DNA of 64,000 nucleotides, from contig JADLEQ010000040.1 in assembly GCA_020846005.1 (NCBI GenBank), positions 1 through 64,000 on the forward strand, in the 5' to 3' direction. Under the pieces are notes generated by a model that made no database searches, was not told the DNA's origin, and saw only the letters and a program-made list of their open reading frames with translations. The stretch is from Polyangiaceae bacterium (GTDB lineage Bacteria > Myxococcota_A > Polyangia > Polyangiales > Polyangiaceae). Positions 50,749 to 61,300 of the stretch are shown here, one piece after another (position 1 is the stretch's first letter; every line of letters begins with the position of its first letter). A program made the position numbers and the translations under genes.

Positions 50749-51843
50749 ATGGCCGCAGAAACCCTCGAGAAGAACCTTTCGGCGGACGACGCGGACCGGC
50801 TCGCGGAGCAGTTTCGTCCGAGCTGGGAGGAGGACGACTTCGCCGAAGCCGGAGTGACGGCGACGGGGTCGAGCGCCGCGCCGCCGGTCGCCACGGAGGC
50901 CGCGCCTCCCGCCGCCGCAGCGAGCTCGGGGGCGAAGGCAGAGGGCGCGGGCCGCGCGACGACCCCCGCGCCGGCGAGCGCGACCACGGAGCCGGCGGCC
51001 ACGGCCGCGCCCGCGGACACCGGCGCAGGCGCGGAGGCGGCCGCCGCGACGAGCGCCGAGGACGACATCCCCGTCGCGGTCGACACGCCGGCACCCGCGG
51101 CCGAGCCGGAGCACGGCGAGCCCTCCTCGCCTCGCGCGGCTGCGGCGGCGTCCACCCAAGGCGAAGCTCCGGCGCCCCGAGGCGACGCACGCGAGGCGAC
51201 GCGCGAGGAGGCGCCTCGGCGCGCGGCGAGCGCGGGTACGGCGGCCGAGGCCGGGCGAGCCCGCGCCCCGGCGCGGCGCGCTGAGCCCGCGCGCGACATC
51301 GACCCCGAGCCGACGATGGCGGCCGCGCCGCGCGGCAACACCAAGCTCATCGTCGCGGCGGCCGTCGTCGGGGCGGCGGCGCTCGCGCTGTGGGCGCTAG
51401 GCGGAGCGGGCAGCGGCGAAGAGCGTGCGCCTGCCGGCCCGAGCGCCCGGCCGACGCCCGCGGCCGCCGAGCCGCCGCGTCGAGCCGAGAGCCGCCCGGT
51501 GGCGCCAGCCCCCACCGCGGAGCCCGCCCCGGTGCAGACCTCCGCGCCCGCGCGGCCGGCCGAGCCGGCGGCCCCCACCGCGCCGCCGCGCGTGCCGGCG
51601 CCTGCCCAGCCGCCTCCTCCGGTCGCGGCCGCCGTTCCTCCGCCGCCGCCGCCCGCGGCCGCGCCGCCTCCGCCGAGCCCGCCCCCCGCCGAGAAGACGC
51701 CGCCGCCCGCGGCGAAACCGCCCACGGCGGCGTTCCCCGAGCCGCCGCCGGCCCCCGCGCCGCCGAAGCCCGAGGTGCCGCCCCCCCCGGCGAAGCCGCC
51801 CGCGCCGAAGCCCGGCACCATCGTCCGAGACACGCCGTTCTGA
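50749..51843 (+). CDS. Single-pass membrane protein, Ala/Pro-rich, function unknown
   Basis: 364 residues. The N-terminal 35 residues (LEKNLSADDADRLAEQFRPSWEEDDF) are acidic and non-repetitive, so they may be a cytoplasmic docking segment. An Ala/Glu/Thr-rich linker leads to one transmembrane segment at about 198-220 (LIVAAAVVGAAALALWALGG). About 140 residues of Pro/Ala repeats follow and end in KPGTIVRDTPF. The layout resembles TonB- or periplasm-spanning linkers without a folded output domain. GGAGAAGGG lies upstream of the ATG. It is followed after 94 nt by the PEGA/TPR gene. Confidence 0.6.
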   Translation: MAAETLEKNLSADDADRLAEQFRPSWEEDDFAEAGVTATGSSAAPPVATEAAPPAAAASSGAKAEGAGRATTPAPASATTEPAATAAPADTGAGAEAAAATSAEDDIPVAVDTPAPAAEPEHGEPSSPRAAAAASTQGEAPAPRGDAREATREEAPRRAASAGTAAEAGRARAPARRAEPARDIDPEPTMAAAPRGNTKLIVAAAVVGAAALALWALGGAGSGEERAPAGPSARPTPAAAEPPRRAESRPVAPAPTAEPAPVQTSAPARPAEPAAPTAPPRVPAPAQPPPPVAAAVPPPPPPAAAPPPPSPPPAEKTPPPAAKPPTAAFPEPPPAPAPPKPEVPPPPAKPPAPKPGTIVRDTPF

Positions 51844-51937
51844 GGCACGGGCGCGGCCGCGCGGTGTTTCACCCGCGCGCCGATGGTGCCATCCTCCCGG
51901 GTGGGCGAGGAGTCCTCGCTCCCCTCCGAGAACGAGC

Positions 51938-53071
51938 ATGATTCGAACACGCTGGTCCGCCTGGGCGCTCGTCGGCGTCCTCACGATGTCCTCGCTGGCG
52001 CAGTCCCAGGGCGACGCGATGACGGAGATGGCGCGGGAGCGCTTCCAGGAGGGCGTCACGTACTACGACGCGAAGCAGTTCGACAAAGCGCGAGCTGCGT
52101 TCCTCCAGGCGTACGCACTCAAGAAGCACCCGGCCGTCCTCCTCAACCTCGCGCAGAGCGAGCTCCGGTCGAGCCACGAGGCCGCAGCCGCGAAGCACTT
52201 CGCCCAGTACCTGCGTGAGAACAAGGCGGCGACCGAGGTGGAGCGCCAGGAGGCGGAGAAGGGCCTGGCGGCGGCCCGGGCGAAGGTCGGCGAGATCTCC
52301 GTGGAGGGCCTCGAGGCCGGCGCCGAGGTCTTCGTCGACGGTGAGCCAGAGGGCACCACCCCGCTTCCCCAGCCGATCTTCCTCGCCCCCGGCCCGCACA
52401 CCGTCGAGGCGCGACGTGCGGGCAAGGTCGCCAAGGAGAGCGTCACCGCGGCCGCCGGAGTGAAGGCGACGGTCACGCTGTCCTTCGCCGCCAAGACGGC
52501 GCCACCGCCGGCGGCGGCCCCGCCGAAGCCCGCGACGCCGCCGCCCGCGCCCGAGTCGCCCGAGCCCACCGAGCCGGGCGACCCCGCGCCGGTGGAGCCC
52601 CCGGTCGAGGCGAGCGATCCGGCGCCGACCGGCGGGCGTGAGCCCTTCGTCCCCTGGGCGTTGAAGACTCCGGTCGCGTGGGCGGGCGCGGGCCTCACGG
52701 CGCTCGGGGTGATCGGGGGCGTGACGTTCGCGGCGATGGCCGGGTCGAAGTACTCGGACTCCGACTCCATCGCCGAGGAGATCCGCGCGCGGGCCGCGGC
52801 CGACGGCGTGAGCGGGCCGTGCCCGGATCTCGTCGTTCCCGGAAAGACGGACTATCGCCCCGCGTGCGCGAAATACCGCGACACGGTCGACTCCGCCGAG
52901 TCCTTGGAGACGTTCTCCATCGTGAGCTTCGTCGTGGGCGGGCTCGCGGCAGGCGGCACGGTCCTCTTCTACTTCGTGACGGCCGAGAAGGAACCGCCGC
53001 CCCCGAGCGCCGCGGTGGTGCCGTTCCTGGTCCCCGGCGGTCAGGGGCTGGGCGTCGTCGGGACGTTCTGA
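51938..53071 (+). CDS. TPR + PEGA domain membrane protein
   Basis: 377 residues. A signal peptide or N-terminal anchor precedes TPR-like repeats (about 28-115): ERFQEGVTYYDAKQFDKARAAFLQAYALKKHPAVLLNLAQSEL. A PEGA-type carbohydrate/surface-associated beta domain (about 118-185) reads GEISVEGLEAGAEVFVDGEPEGTTPLPQPIFLAPGPHTVEARRAGK. A Pro-rich linker is followed by two hydrophobic segments (about 245-265 and 325-350) separated by a loop with two cysteines. This arrangement is frequent in myxobacterial envelope proteins of unknown function. It converges with the FHA-sigma54 regulator gene. Confidence 0.78.
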   Translation: MIRTRWSAWALVGVLTMSSLAQSQGDAMTEMARERFQEGVTYYDAKQFDKARAAFLQAYALKKHPAVLLNLAQSELRSSHEAAAAKHFAQYLRENKAATEVERQEAEKGLAAARAKVGEISVEGLEAGAEVFVDGEPEGTTPLPQPIFLAPGPHTVEARRAGKVAKESVTAAAGVKATVTLSFAAKTAPPPAAAPPKPATPPPAPESPEPTEPGDPAPVEPPVEASDPAPTGGREPFVPWALKTPVAWAGAGLTALGVIGGVTFAAMAGSKYSDSDSIAEEIRARAAADGVSGPCPDLVVPGKTDYRPACAKYRDTVDSAESLETFSIVSFVVGGLAAGGTVLFYFVTAEKEPPPPSAAVVPFLVPGGQGLGVVGTF

Positions 53072-53092
53072 GGCGCGCGAGGGCGGCGCGGG

Positions 53093-54358
53093 TCACTCGC
53101 CCGCGCGCGAGGCGGCGAGCCACGAGCGAAACGTGCTCCGCGGGACGTTCGCTGCGCGGGCCGCCGCGCTGACGTTGCCGCCGTGGAGCTCGAGCAAGCG
53201 TCGCGCGTCGGCGGGGACCCGCGGCGCCGACGACGCCCAGCCGACCGCGAGCGCTGCGCGAACCTGGAGCGCGTCGAGGCACACTCCCGGAGCGGACAGC
53301 GCGGCTCGGTAGAGTACGGCGCCCAGCTCGCGCACATTGCCAGGCCACGAGTGCCGCGCGAGCTCCTCGACGGCGTCCGGCGAGAGGTGCCGCGGCCCGA
53401 GCTCTTCTCGCCGTCGCGCGAGGAGCGTGGCGGCCAACAGCGGCAGGTCGGAGCGGCGCTCGCGCAGCGGTGGGAGCCGGATCACGACGGTCGACAGCCG
53501 GTGAAAGAGATCGGCGCGGAACGCGCCCTCGTCCACACGACGGTCGAGCGGAGCCCACGTCGCCGACACGATCCGCACGTCCACGCTCACGGACCGCGCC
53601 CCCCCGAGCGGCCGAACGACACCGTCCTCCACGACCCGCAGCAGCCGCGCCTGGAGCGCGAGCGGCAGGTCCGCGATCTCGTCGAGGAAGAGCGTGCCGC
53701 GATGCGCCTGCTCGAACACGCCGGCGCGCGCCATCACCGCGCCGGTGAACGCGCCGCGGTGGTGGCCGAACAGCTCGCTGTCCGCCAAGGTCTCGGGGAG
53801 AGCGCCCACGTTGAGAGGCACGTACGGCGCGCCGCGCCGCCCGAGATCGTGCAGCGCCCTCGCGACCACGTCCTTCCCCGTCCCGGACTCCCCCTGGATG
53901 AGCACGGGGGCGCGGTGGCGCGCGTGGCGCGCGACCTCGTGCGCCACGCGCCGGATCGCGTCGGACTCGCCGACCAGCCCGGGCACGCGGGGCGCAGGCT
54001 CCGCGGCGGTGGAGCCGGCGCGGACCACGACCGGCGTGCGCCCGATCACGAACGCCGACGCCCCGGCGCCCAGCACCGCGCGATCGACCCGCGCCTCGCC
54101 GACGTAGACGCCGTTGCGCGATCCTGCGTCGCGCACCTCGACGCCGCTCGGCGTGGACCGAACCCAGCAGTGCACTGCGCTCACCGTCGGGTCGGGGACC
54201 TGAACGTCGGCGCGCGGCCCGCTCCCGAGCGACCGGACCTCGCCGGCCCCGAGATCGAAGCGGACCGGATCGCCCTCCCCCACGACCTCGACACACCACG
54301 GACCACGCCGGGCCGGCACCACCACCTCGCGCGTTCGCTCTACGTCCAGGGTCGACAT
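53093..54358 (-). CDS. FHA-domain sigma54-dependent transcriptional activator
   Basis: 421 residues. The N-terminal FHA domain (about 25-115) has RSLGSGPRADVQVPDPTVSAVHC and DAGSRNGVYV. It binds phosphothreonine, so a Ser/Thr kinase is the expected input. The AAA+ domain (about 128-365) has Walker A GESGTGKD, the sigma54-contacting GAFTGA loop, Walker B GTLFLDEIADLP, and WPGNVREL. A Fis-type helix-turn-helix lies at the C-terminus (ELHGGNVSAAARAANVPRSTFRSWL). FHA-type enhancer-binding proteins are a myxobacterial speciality. The ATG at 54358 is the first in-frame Met that fits the FHA start. It diverges from the outer-membrane protein gene. Confidence 0.93.
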   Translation of the reverse strand: MSTLDVERTREVVVPARRGPWCVEVVGEGDPVRFDLGAGEVRSLGSGPRADVQVPDPTVSAVHCWVRSTPSGVEVRDAGSRNGVYVGEARVDRAVLGAGASAFVIGRTPVVVRAGSTAAEPAPRVPGLVGESDAIRRVAHEVARHARHRAPVLIQGESGTGKDVVARALHDLGRRGAPYVPLNVGALPETLADSELFGHHRGAFTGAVMARAGVFEQAHRGTLFLDEIADLPLALQARLLRVVEDGVVRPLGGARSVSVDVRIVSATWAPLDRRVDEGAFRADLFHRLSTVVIRLPPLRERRSDLPLLAATLLARRREELGPRHLSPDAVEELARHSWPGNVRELGAVLYRAALSAPGVCLDALQVRAALAVGWASSAPRVPADARRLLELHGGNVSAAARAANVPRSTFRSWLAASRAGE

Positions 54359-54452
54359 CTCCCGACCATCGGCCTGCCCCCGCCCCGGTTGCCGAACCGG
54401 GGGGCGGTCCGGGAGTCCGCGGCGGCGCCGGGGTCGTGGTAGACGGCCCCAC

Positions 54453-55238
54453 ATGCGCATCCGCCCCGCTCGCCTCCTCCTTCTCTCGATCGTGTCGTCT
54501 GCGGCGACCTCGCTCGCGGCGCCCGCAGCTCGGGGGGAGGACGCCGGGGAGGGCACGGACCCCCAAGAGGCGCGCGAGGGCGGCGAGCCGGACGACGAAG
54601 AGGCCGACGAAGCGCCCGCGGGTAAGCCGCGCACGGCGAAGCCGCCGGAGAGCGACGAGCCCGAGACCACCGAGCCGCTCCCGGAGCCCGTGCCGCCCGC
54701 GCGCGATCTGCTGGGCGGGCACCTCGTCCTCGGCCTGGGCGCAGCCTGGACGACGCCGTCCGGCGACCTCGCCGACGGCGTCGCCGCGACCACGCGCGCG
54801 GGCGACGGCTACTCCCTGGCGCTCGACGCCGGGCTCGGAGTGAGCCGCAACGTCGTGCTCGGGCTGTGGGCGGCGTACGGGTCGCACGGCGCCGCCGAGG
54901 CGTGCCGCGAGTGCTCCGGCGTCACGATGTCCGGTGGCGCCTTCGTCCGCTACCACCTGGTGCAGGGCGTGCGCTTCGACCCGTGGATGCTCGCGGGCGT
55001 GGGCTTCACCTCCGCGACCTACGACAGCCCCGCCGGCGACTTGAGCTACTCCGGCCCCGAGTGGCTGCGACTCGCGGTCGGCGGAGACTGGTACGCTTGG
55101 TCCGGGCTCGGGTTCGGCCCGTGGTTGGAGGCGTCCGCCGACTCGTTCACCTCGCGGCCCGCCGGCGAGTCCGGCTCGCCGATCCACTGGACGTACCGCG
55201 CTGGCGCCCGGATCGTGTTCGACACGCCTGGGAAGTGA
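54453..55238 (+). CDS. Probable outer-membrane beta-barrel protein
   Basis: 261 residues. The signal peptide (about 1-28) is followed by an acidic, Pro-rich linker. About 170 residues of alternating beta-strand pattern follow, with aromatic girdles: GGHLVLGLGAAWTTPSGDLA, NVVLGLWAAYGSH, GAFVRYHL, WLRLAVGGDWYAWSGLGFGPWLEASADSF, and a last strand ending in RIVF. Two cysteines (ACRECSG) may form a loop disulfide. This looks like an eight-stranded small barrel (OmpA/OmpW-like), but the family is not certain. TAGACG lies 7 nt before the ATG. It may be regulated by the divergent FHA-sigma54 activator. Confidence 0.65.
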   Translation: MRIRPARLLLLSIVSSAATSLAAPAARGEDAGEGTDPQEAREGGEPDDEEADEAPAGKPRTAKPPESDEPETTEPLPEPVPPARDLLGGHLVLGLGAAWTTPSGDLADGVAATTRAGDGYSLALDAGLGVSRNVVLGLWAAYGSHGAAEACRECSGVTMSGGAFVRYHLVQGVRFDPWMLAGVGFTSATYDSPAGDLSYSGPEWLRLAVGGDWYAWSGLGFGPWLEASADSFTSRPAGESGSPIHWTYRAGARIVFDTPGK

Positions 55239-55302
55239 CGCCCGCGCCCGCCGCGCGCCCGGCCCCGCCGCGCGCTCGCCACGGGCGCCGGGCGACCTCC
55301 GC

Positions 55303-58300
55303 TCAGCCCTCCTCGGCGACCCGGATCCCGAGCGTCTGGCGGAGCTGCACGTACTCCTCGCTGACGCTGAACTGTAGGAGATCCTTCATCTTCTCGGCGG
55401 GGGACAGATCGCCGGGGAGCTGCGGCTCGGCGCCGACGATCCGCTTCGCGATGTCCAGGTCCCCACAGACGAGGAGCCCCGCGCGGGTCGAGGTGAGCTC
55501 GACGGCCTGGCTCCACCGCTTGATGTTGGCCTTCGCGCCCTCCTCGATGAATCGCTTCACCACCATGCGCAGCCCCTCGAGCTGGACAGGCTGCATGTAC
55601 TTCGCGAGCTCTTGGGCCGTGGCCCGGATCTGCGCCGCGGCGTCCGCGGGCATCGGCGTGTTCGGCGCCGAGATCATCACGCCCGCGAAGAGCATGATCG
55701 TGAGCTCCGCCTGCGTCGGGAAGAGCGTCTTGATGTAGTGCTCGCCACGGTACGCCGCGAGGTGCTTGCCGCAGATGAACGTGAGCTCCTCGGGACGGAA
55801 GCCGGTGAGCACCGTCTGACCGGCGACCGACGCAGGCGGGATGGCCGGCACCGCGACGATGGCGCCGGGGACGTCGTTCCGCACGTAGAGCTCGGGCGCC
55901 GGGATCCCCAGCACCTGGGCCGCCCAGAAGAACGTCTTCGCGAACGTCACCGTGGACGTCGCCGCGTCCTGCTTCGCCTGCTTCGGCAGCACGGGCGGCT
56001 TGCTCTGAGCGATCTTCGCCTGCAGCGCGGCCGGCGCGATCATCTCGAAGATCTTCGAGATGTACAGGTTCTGATCCGGGTGGGAGAGGAGCTTGGCCCA
56101 GTGCTCGTTGCCCAGGCGCTCCTTGAACGGCAGGATCCCCTTCGGGCGGTAGTCCTCGAAGAACGCCGCCGTCTCCGCGTCTGCCTTCCCGAGGAACGAC
56201 ATCGCCGCCGCCAGGCACCAGGCGTGCTGGTAGTCCCGCTTGTGTAGGTAGAGGCGGTAGAGTCCTCGATACGGCTCGACGTCGAGCGGGTTCCGATCGA
56301 GCAGGATGCGCTGCTGCTCGATCGCTTCGTCGTAGCGCTCGGAGAGCTCGAACATCTCGCTCAGGATCTGGTACTCGAGCGTCTCTGCCGGCTTGACCTT
56401 CGACGCCGCGCTGAACGCCTCGATGGCGTGGTCCGGGCTCTGGAGTCGGTCGCGATAGATGAGCCCGAGTTGGTGCCAGAGCTGGTACTCGAGGTCCGCG
56501 TTGCCCTTGCCCGCGATGCGGTGGATCATCTTCCGATACGCGCGCTCCAGCTGCTTCCACGCCTTCTGCGCGGTCAGCACCTTGTTGATGCGCTCGAACG
56601 CCTCGAGGTACGTCGGGTTGAGATCCAACGCCTCGTTGAACAGCTCGACCGCCCGATCGAAGTCCTCGATCTTGTCCCGGTAGAGCTGCGCCATCGTGAA
56701 GAAGTACCGGCTCTTGATCTCGGGGCGTTGCTCGAGATCGGCGATCGCCTGGATCGTGTCGACGACCCGCTGCCAGTCCTTCGACTCCTGGTAGAGCTCG
56801 AGGAGGCGGTGCAGGAGCACGTGATCCTGCGGCTTGAGCTCGCGCGCCTCCTCGAGCGCCTCGATGGCCTTCGCAGGCGCCTTCTCCTTCTTGCTCCAGA
56901 TCTCGCCGAGCTCGACCAGGATCGCGTAGCGCTCCTCGCCATCGAACACGCTGTCCAGGATCTGACGCTTGTACGCCGCGACCTGCTTCCAGTCGTTCGC
57001 GCTGGAATAGACCCCAACCAGCGCCTCGAGCGTCGCGCGGTGCTCGCCGTCCAGCGCGAGCGCCTTCTCGTAGTTGCCGATCGCCTGCTTCGCCTGGCCC
57101 TGCTCGCGCTTGATGCAACCCAGTCGGTAGTAAACGTCGACCCGATCGCTCACGTCCTCCTCGCCGAGCGAGGTGAGGACCTTCTGATAGTTGGTCAGCG
57201 CCGTCGGCCAGTCCCGCAGCTCAAACGCTACGTTCGCGACGCCACGGATCGTCTCCTGGTCCGTCAGATCGAGCTGGTGCGCCGCCTGGTACGCCTTCAG
57301 CGCGCGATCGTGGTTCCCGAGCGCGGCGTGGACCTTGCCGAGGTTCTTGTTGAGGACGTGCTGCTCCGCGCGATCGCGCCCCTTCGACTTCTTGACCAGC
57401 ATCTCCGCGAGCGGCTCGGCGTCCGTCCACCGCTCCGCCCGGATGTAGTCCTCGACGAGCGGCTGGGCGGCGTCCTCGCAGTCCGCGTCGCACTGAATCG
57501 CGAGCTCGTAGGCCTGCACGGCGAGCTCGTGCTCCCCGAGCATCTCGTCGCGCAGCTTCCCGAGCTCGACGAGGAGCTTGGCGCGCGCGCGCGGCGCCTG
57601 GGTGTTGATCTGCTCCTGGTCGAGGTACCGGGCAGCCCGATCCCAGTCCGACTCGTCCACGGCGATCGTGCGCAGCGCGCCGAGCGAGGCGAGGTGCGCG
57701 GGATCCAGGTCCAGCGCCATCTCGAACCGCTCCTGCGCCGCGGAGCGGTCACCGAGCTTCTCGTCGAGCGCCTTGCCGATGCGGAAGTACATCTCGACGC
57801 GCTGCGTTCCGTCCGTCGTCAGGTCCGCGACCCGGGTCATCGCGTCGATGGCCTGCGCGGCGTCGCCCTGCTTCTCGTAGAGCTTCGCCAGCGCGTCGAG
57901 CGCGCCGATGTTCGATTCATCCAGATCGACGATGTTCCGGTAAGCGTCGATCGAACGATCCACGTCGCCCACCTCGTCGGCGAAGATCGTGGCGATGTGC
58001 CCGTAGAGCTCGATCTTCGTCGGGTGGTCTGCGGCCTCGCTGATGTGTCGCTCGTACGTGTTCACGAGGTCCAGCCACTGCTTGAGTCGCCGGTAGCAGC
58101 GCTCGAGCGCGAGGTACGCGCGCTCCTCCGACGGGTCGATCTCGAGCGCCTGCTCCAGCCGCTGAGCCGCGAGATCGGCCTTGAGGAAGTGCTCCTCGTG
58201 GATCGCCGCCAGCTTGAGCAGGACCTCGATGCGCTCGCGCTCCGTCTCCACCACATCGAGCTGCCGCTCGAGGATCTCGATGAGCTCCGACCAGCGCTGG

Positions 58301-61300
58301 AGCGCCTGGTAGACGCGCTCCAGGCCTCGGAGCGCGAACGGGCTCGTCCCGTCGATCTCGAGCACCTCGCGATAGATGCGCCCCGCGCGATCGAAGTCGC
58401 CGAGCGCGGACTCGTGCAGCCCCCCCATCCGGAGCTTCGTCTGCGCGACGACCTCGGAGTCGGTGAGGGCCTCCACCTTCGCGGCGAGGATGCCGACGAG
58501 GTCCTGGTGCGCGCCGCGCTCGTCGTAGATGCGCTCGAGGGCCTCCAGCGCCGGGAGGTAGTGCGGATCGACCTCGAGGGACTGCTTGTAGTACGGCAGG
58601 CCCTGATCGACCTGCCCCATGTTGCGGTCGAGCAGTTCGCCGAGATCGTAGAGGATGGCCTTCCGGTCCTCGCTCGCGGCGGCGATGTTGAGCGCCGCCG
58701 TGAGGGTCTCGCCCATCTTCTGCCAGTTGGCTCCCTTGCGGTGGATCGCCGCCATCTGCCGCAGGACCTGGACGTTGCTCGGGTCCAGCTGCATCACCTG
58801 CGCGTAGTAGGGCTGCGCGTACTCGGGATGGCCGAGGTCGTCGCCGTACCACTTGCCGAGCCGCAGGCAGAGCTGGATCTTGGCCGTCGGCTCCTCCTGC
58901 TCCTGGAGCCAGGCGTTCGCCGTGTTGATCAGCTCGCCCCAGCGGCCCGTGGCCGCCGCCATCCGCTCGAGGAAGCGGACGCTCTCGTCGTCGCCGAAAT
59001 CTTCGCTGAAGGCGTTGACCAGGGCGTCGAACGCCTGGTTCTTGTCGCCGAGCTGCTCCTCGAAGACCTTGGCGATGCGCCGCAAGAGGTCCGTCTTCTC
59101 GGTGACCGTCTCGCGCGTCTCCAGCCGGTTCAGATAAAGTTCGACGAGCGGCTCCCACCGCCCGGCCGCAGTGTGGAGGCGCTCGAGGGACTCGAACGCG
59201 ACCTGGTGCGTCGGATCGACGGCCAGCACACGCTCGAAGGCCGGCGTGGCCTGATCGTAGTCGTTGGCCTCCTTGCGCCAGATCTCGGTGACCTCGAGCA
59301 GCTCGCGGATCTTCTCCGCGGGCTCCGGCAGCGCCTCTGCGCGCTGGAGCTTGATGCCGACGACCTCGGGCCACCGCTCCTCGCCGCGGTAGATGCGCTC
59401 GAGCGCGTCCATCGCCTCGAGGTCGCCCGGATCCACCTCGAGGAGGTGGCGCCAGGCCTCCGCGGCGTCGAAGGACTGATCGAGCACCTCACCGTAGGTC
59501 TTCCCGAGCTCGCGGTAGACGCTCGTGAGCTCCGCCGCGTCGACGAGGGCGGCGGCGCGATCGATGAGGGCGTGCAGGGCGGAGACGAGCTCCTGCGCAT
59601 CGCGCCGCTTGCGCCACACCTTGGCGATCGCACGCAGCGCGACCACGTTCGAGTAGTCGATCTCGAGGACACGCAGCCACGTGTCCATGGCGTCGTCGTC
59701 GCGGCCGAGCTGCTCAGTGAACAGGCGAGCGCGACGGGTGAGGATGCCGACCCGGACCTCGTCGGACTCCGCGATGTCGAACTGGCGCTCGAGGACCTCC
59801 GCGAGCTCGGGCCAGAGCTCCTGCCGCTGGTGGAGATCCGCCAGCGCGCCGAGCGCCTCGGCGTCCTCGCCCCGCAGGTCGAGCACACGCCTCCAGCCCT
59901 CGACCGCGCCCGCGACGTCGCCCAGACGGTCCGCGGCGAGGTGGGCCATACGAGCGCGGATCTCGGCCTCCTGGACGTCACCGGCCGCGTTGTCGAGCTC
60001 GCGGGAGTACACCTGAGCGAGCTCCGTCCACGCCTGCTTCTGCTCGTAGATCCGCCCGAGCGCCTGGATCGCCTGCTCGTTCGCGGGCTCGAGCTGATCG
60101 AAGATGCGACGGAACGCGCGGATCGCCGAGTCGACCTGGCCGAGGTACTCCTCGTACACCTGACCCACGCGGCCGTAGAGCTCGACCTTGTCCCGCGTGT
60201 CCTCGGCTGCTGCCGCACGCTGCTCGAGGATGCCGGCGAGCTCGGCCCACTGCTCCAAGCTCGAGTAGATGCGGTCGAGGTTCTCGAGCGCCTCCGGCTC
60301 CGCGGGCACGACGCCGAGCACGTAGCGGTACGTCTCCTCGGCGCGCGCGACGTCGGCGAGCTCGACCTCGAACACGCGCGCGAGCCGCTTGCCGATCGAG
60401 GCCTGCGTCGAGGCGTCGGCGCCCTCGAGCCCGAGCACGTCGGCGTAGGCGTTACCGAGCTGCTCCCACCCGCCGTCGATCATCGCCGCGAGCCGCTCGA
60501 TCTCCTCGCCGGTGCGCTCGTCGACCGGGCTCTCCTTCAGGGCCCGCACGTGCACGCCGAACGCGAGCGCCGGATCCATGAGGCGCTCCTCCGCGTCCTC
60601 GGCGATCCGATGGTACATCGCGATGCGCGCCTCCGGCTCCGCCGTGTGCGCCAGCTGCGCCTCGCGGACCCGGATCAGCTTCTCCCACTCCGACGTCGCC
60701 TGGTACAGCGGCTCGAGGATCTCGGCGATCGTCATCTGCTCGACGCCGGCCGCGAACAGCCCCTCGAGCGCCTGGAGCGCCGGCTCGTGCTCGGGCGCCG
60801 CGCCGATGACCTCGCGGTAGGCCTCGATGGCCTGCGGCACCTGACCCAGCCGGGTCTGCCGCACCTGCCCGAGTCGGAACTTGAACTCGAGGATCTCGTC
60901 CGGGCTCTGGCCGATCTCAGCCTCACGAGCGAGGACGTCCGCGAGCTCGGCCCAGCGCTCCGACTGGCTGAACAGGCGATCCAGGGAGCGGACGGCGCCT
61001 TGGTTCTCCGGATCCGCCCCGAGCACGCGACGGTACCGGGCCACGGCCGCGTCCACACTCTCGAGCTGCACCTCGTAGATCTGGGCGACCCGGAGCCCGA
61101 GCTCGACGAGCCGCTCGGGCTGCTCGGAGAGCTTGTCGAGCTCGGCGTCGTACAGCTCGGCCACCGCGGGCCAGCGCTCGATCGCCATCCCGAGCCGCTC
61201 GAGCGCCCCGAGCGACTCCTCGTTCGCGCTGTCCAGCGCCACGGCGCGCGCGTACGTCTGGAACGCCGCGCCCGCGTCGCCGATGGCCTCCTCATAGAGA

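Noticed and set aside
55600-55900. Active M48 metallopeptidase at the end of the TPR protein
   Set aside because: The position of the HExxH zinc motif reads GKHLAAYR, without the first His and the catalytic Glu.
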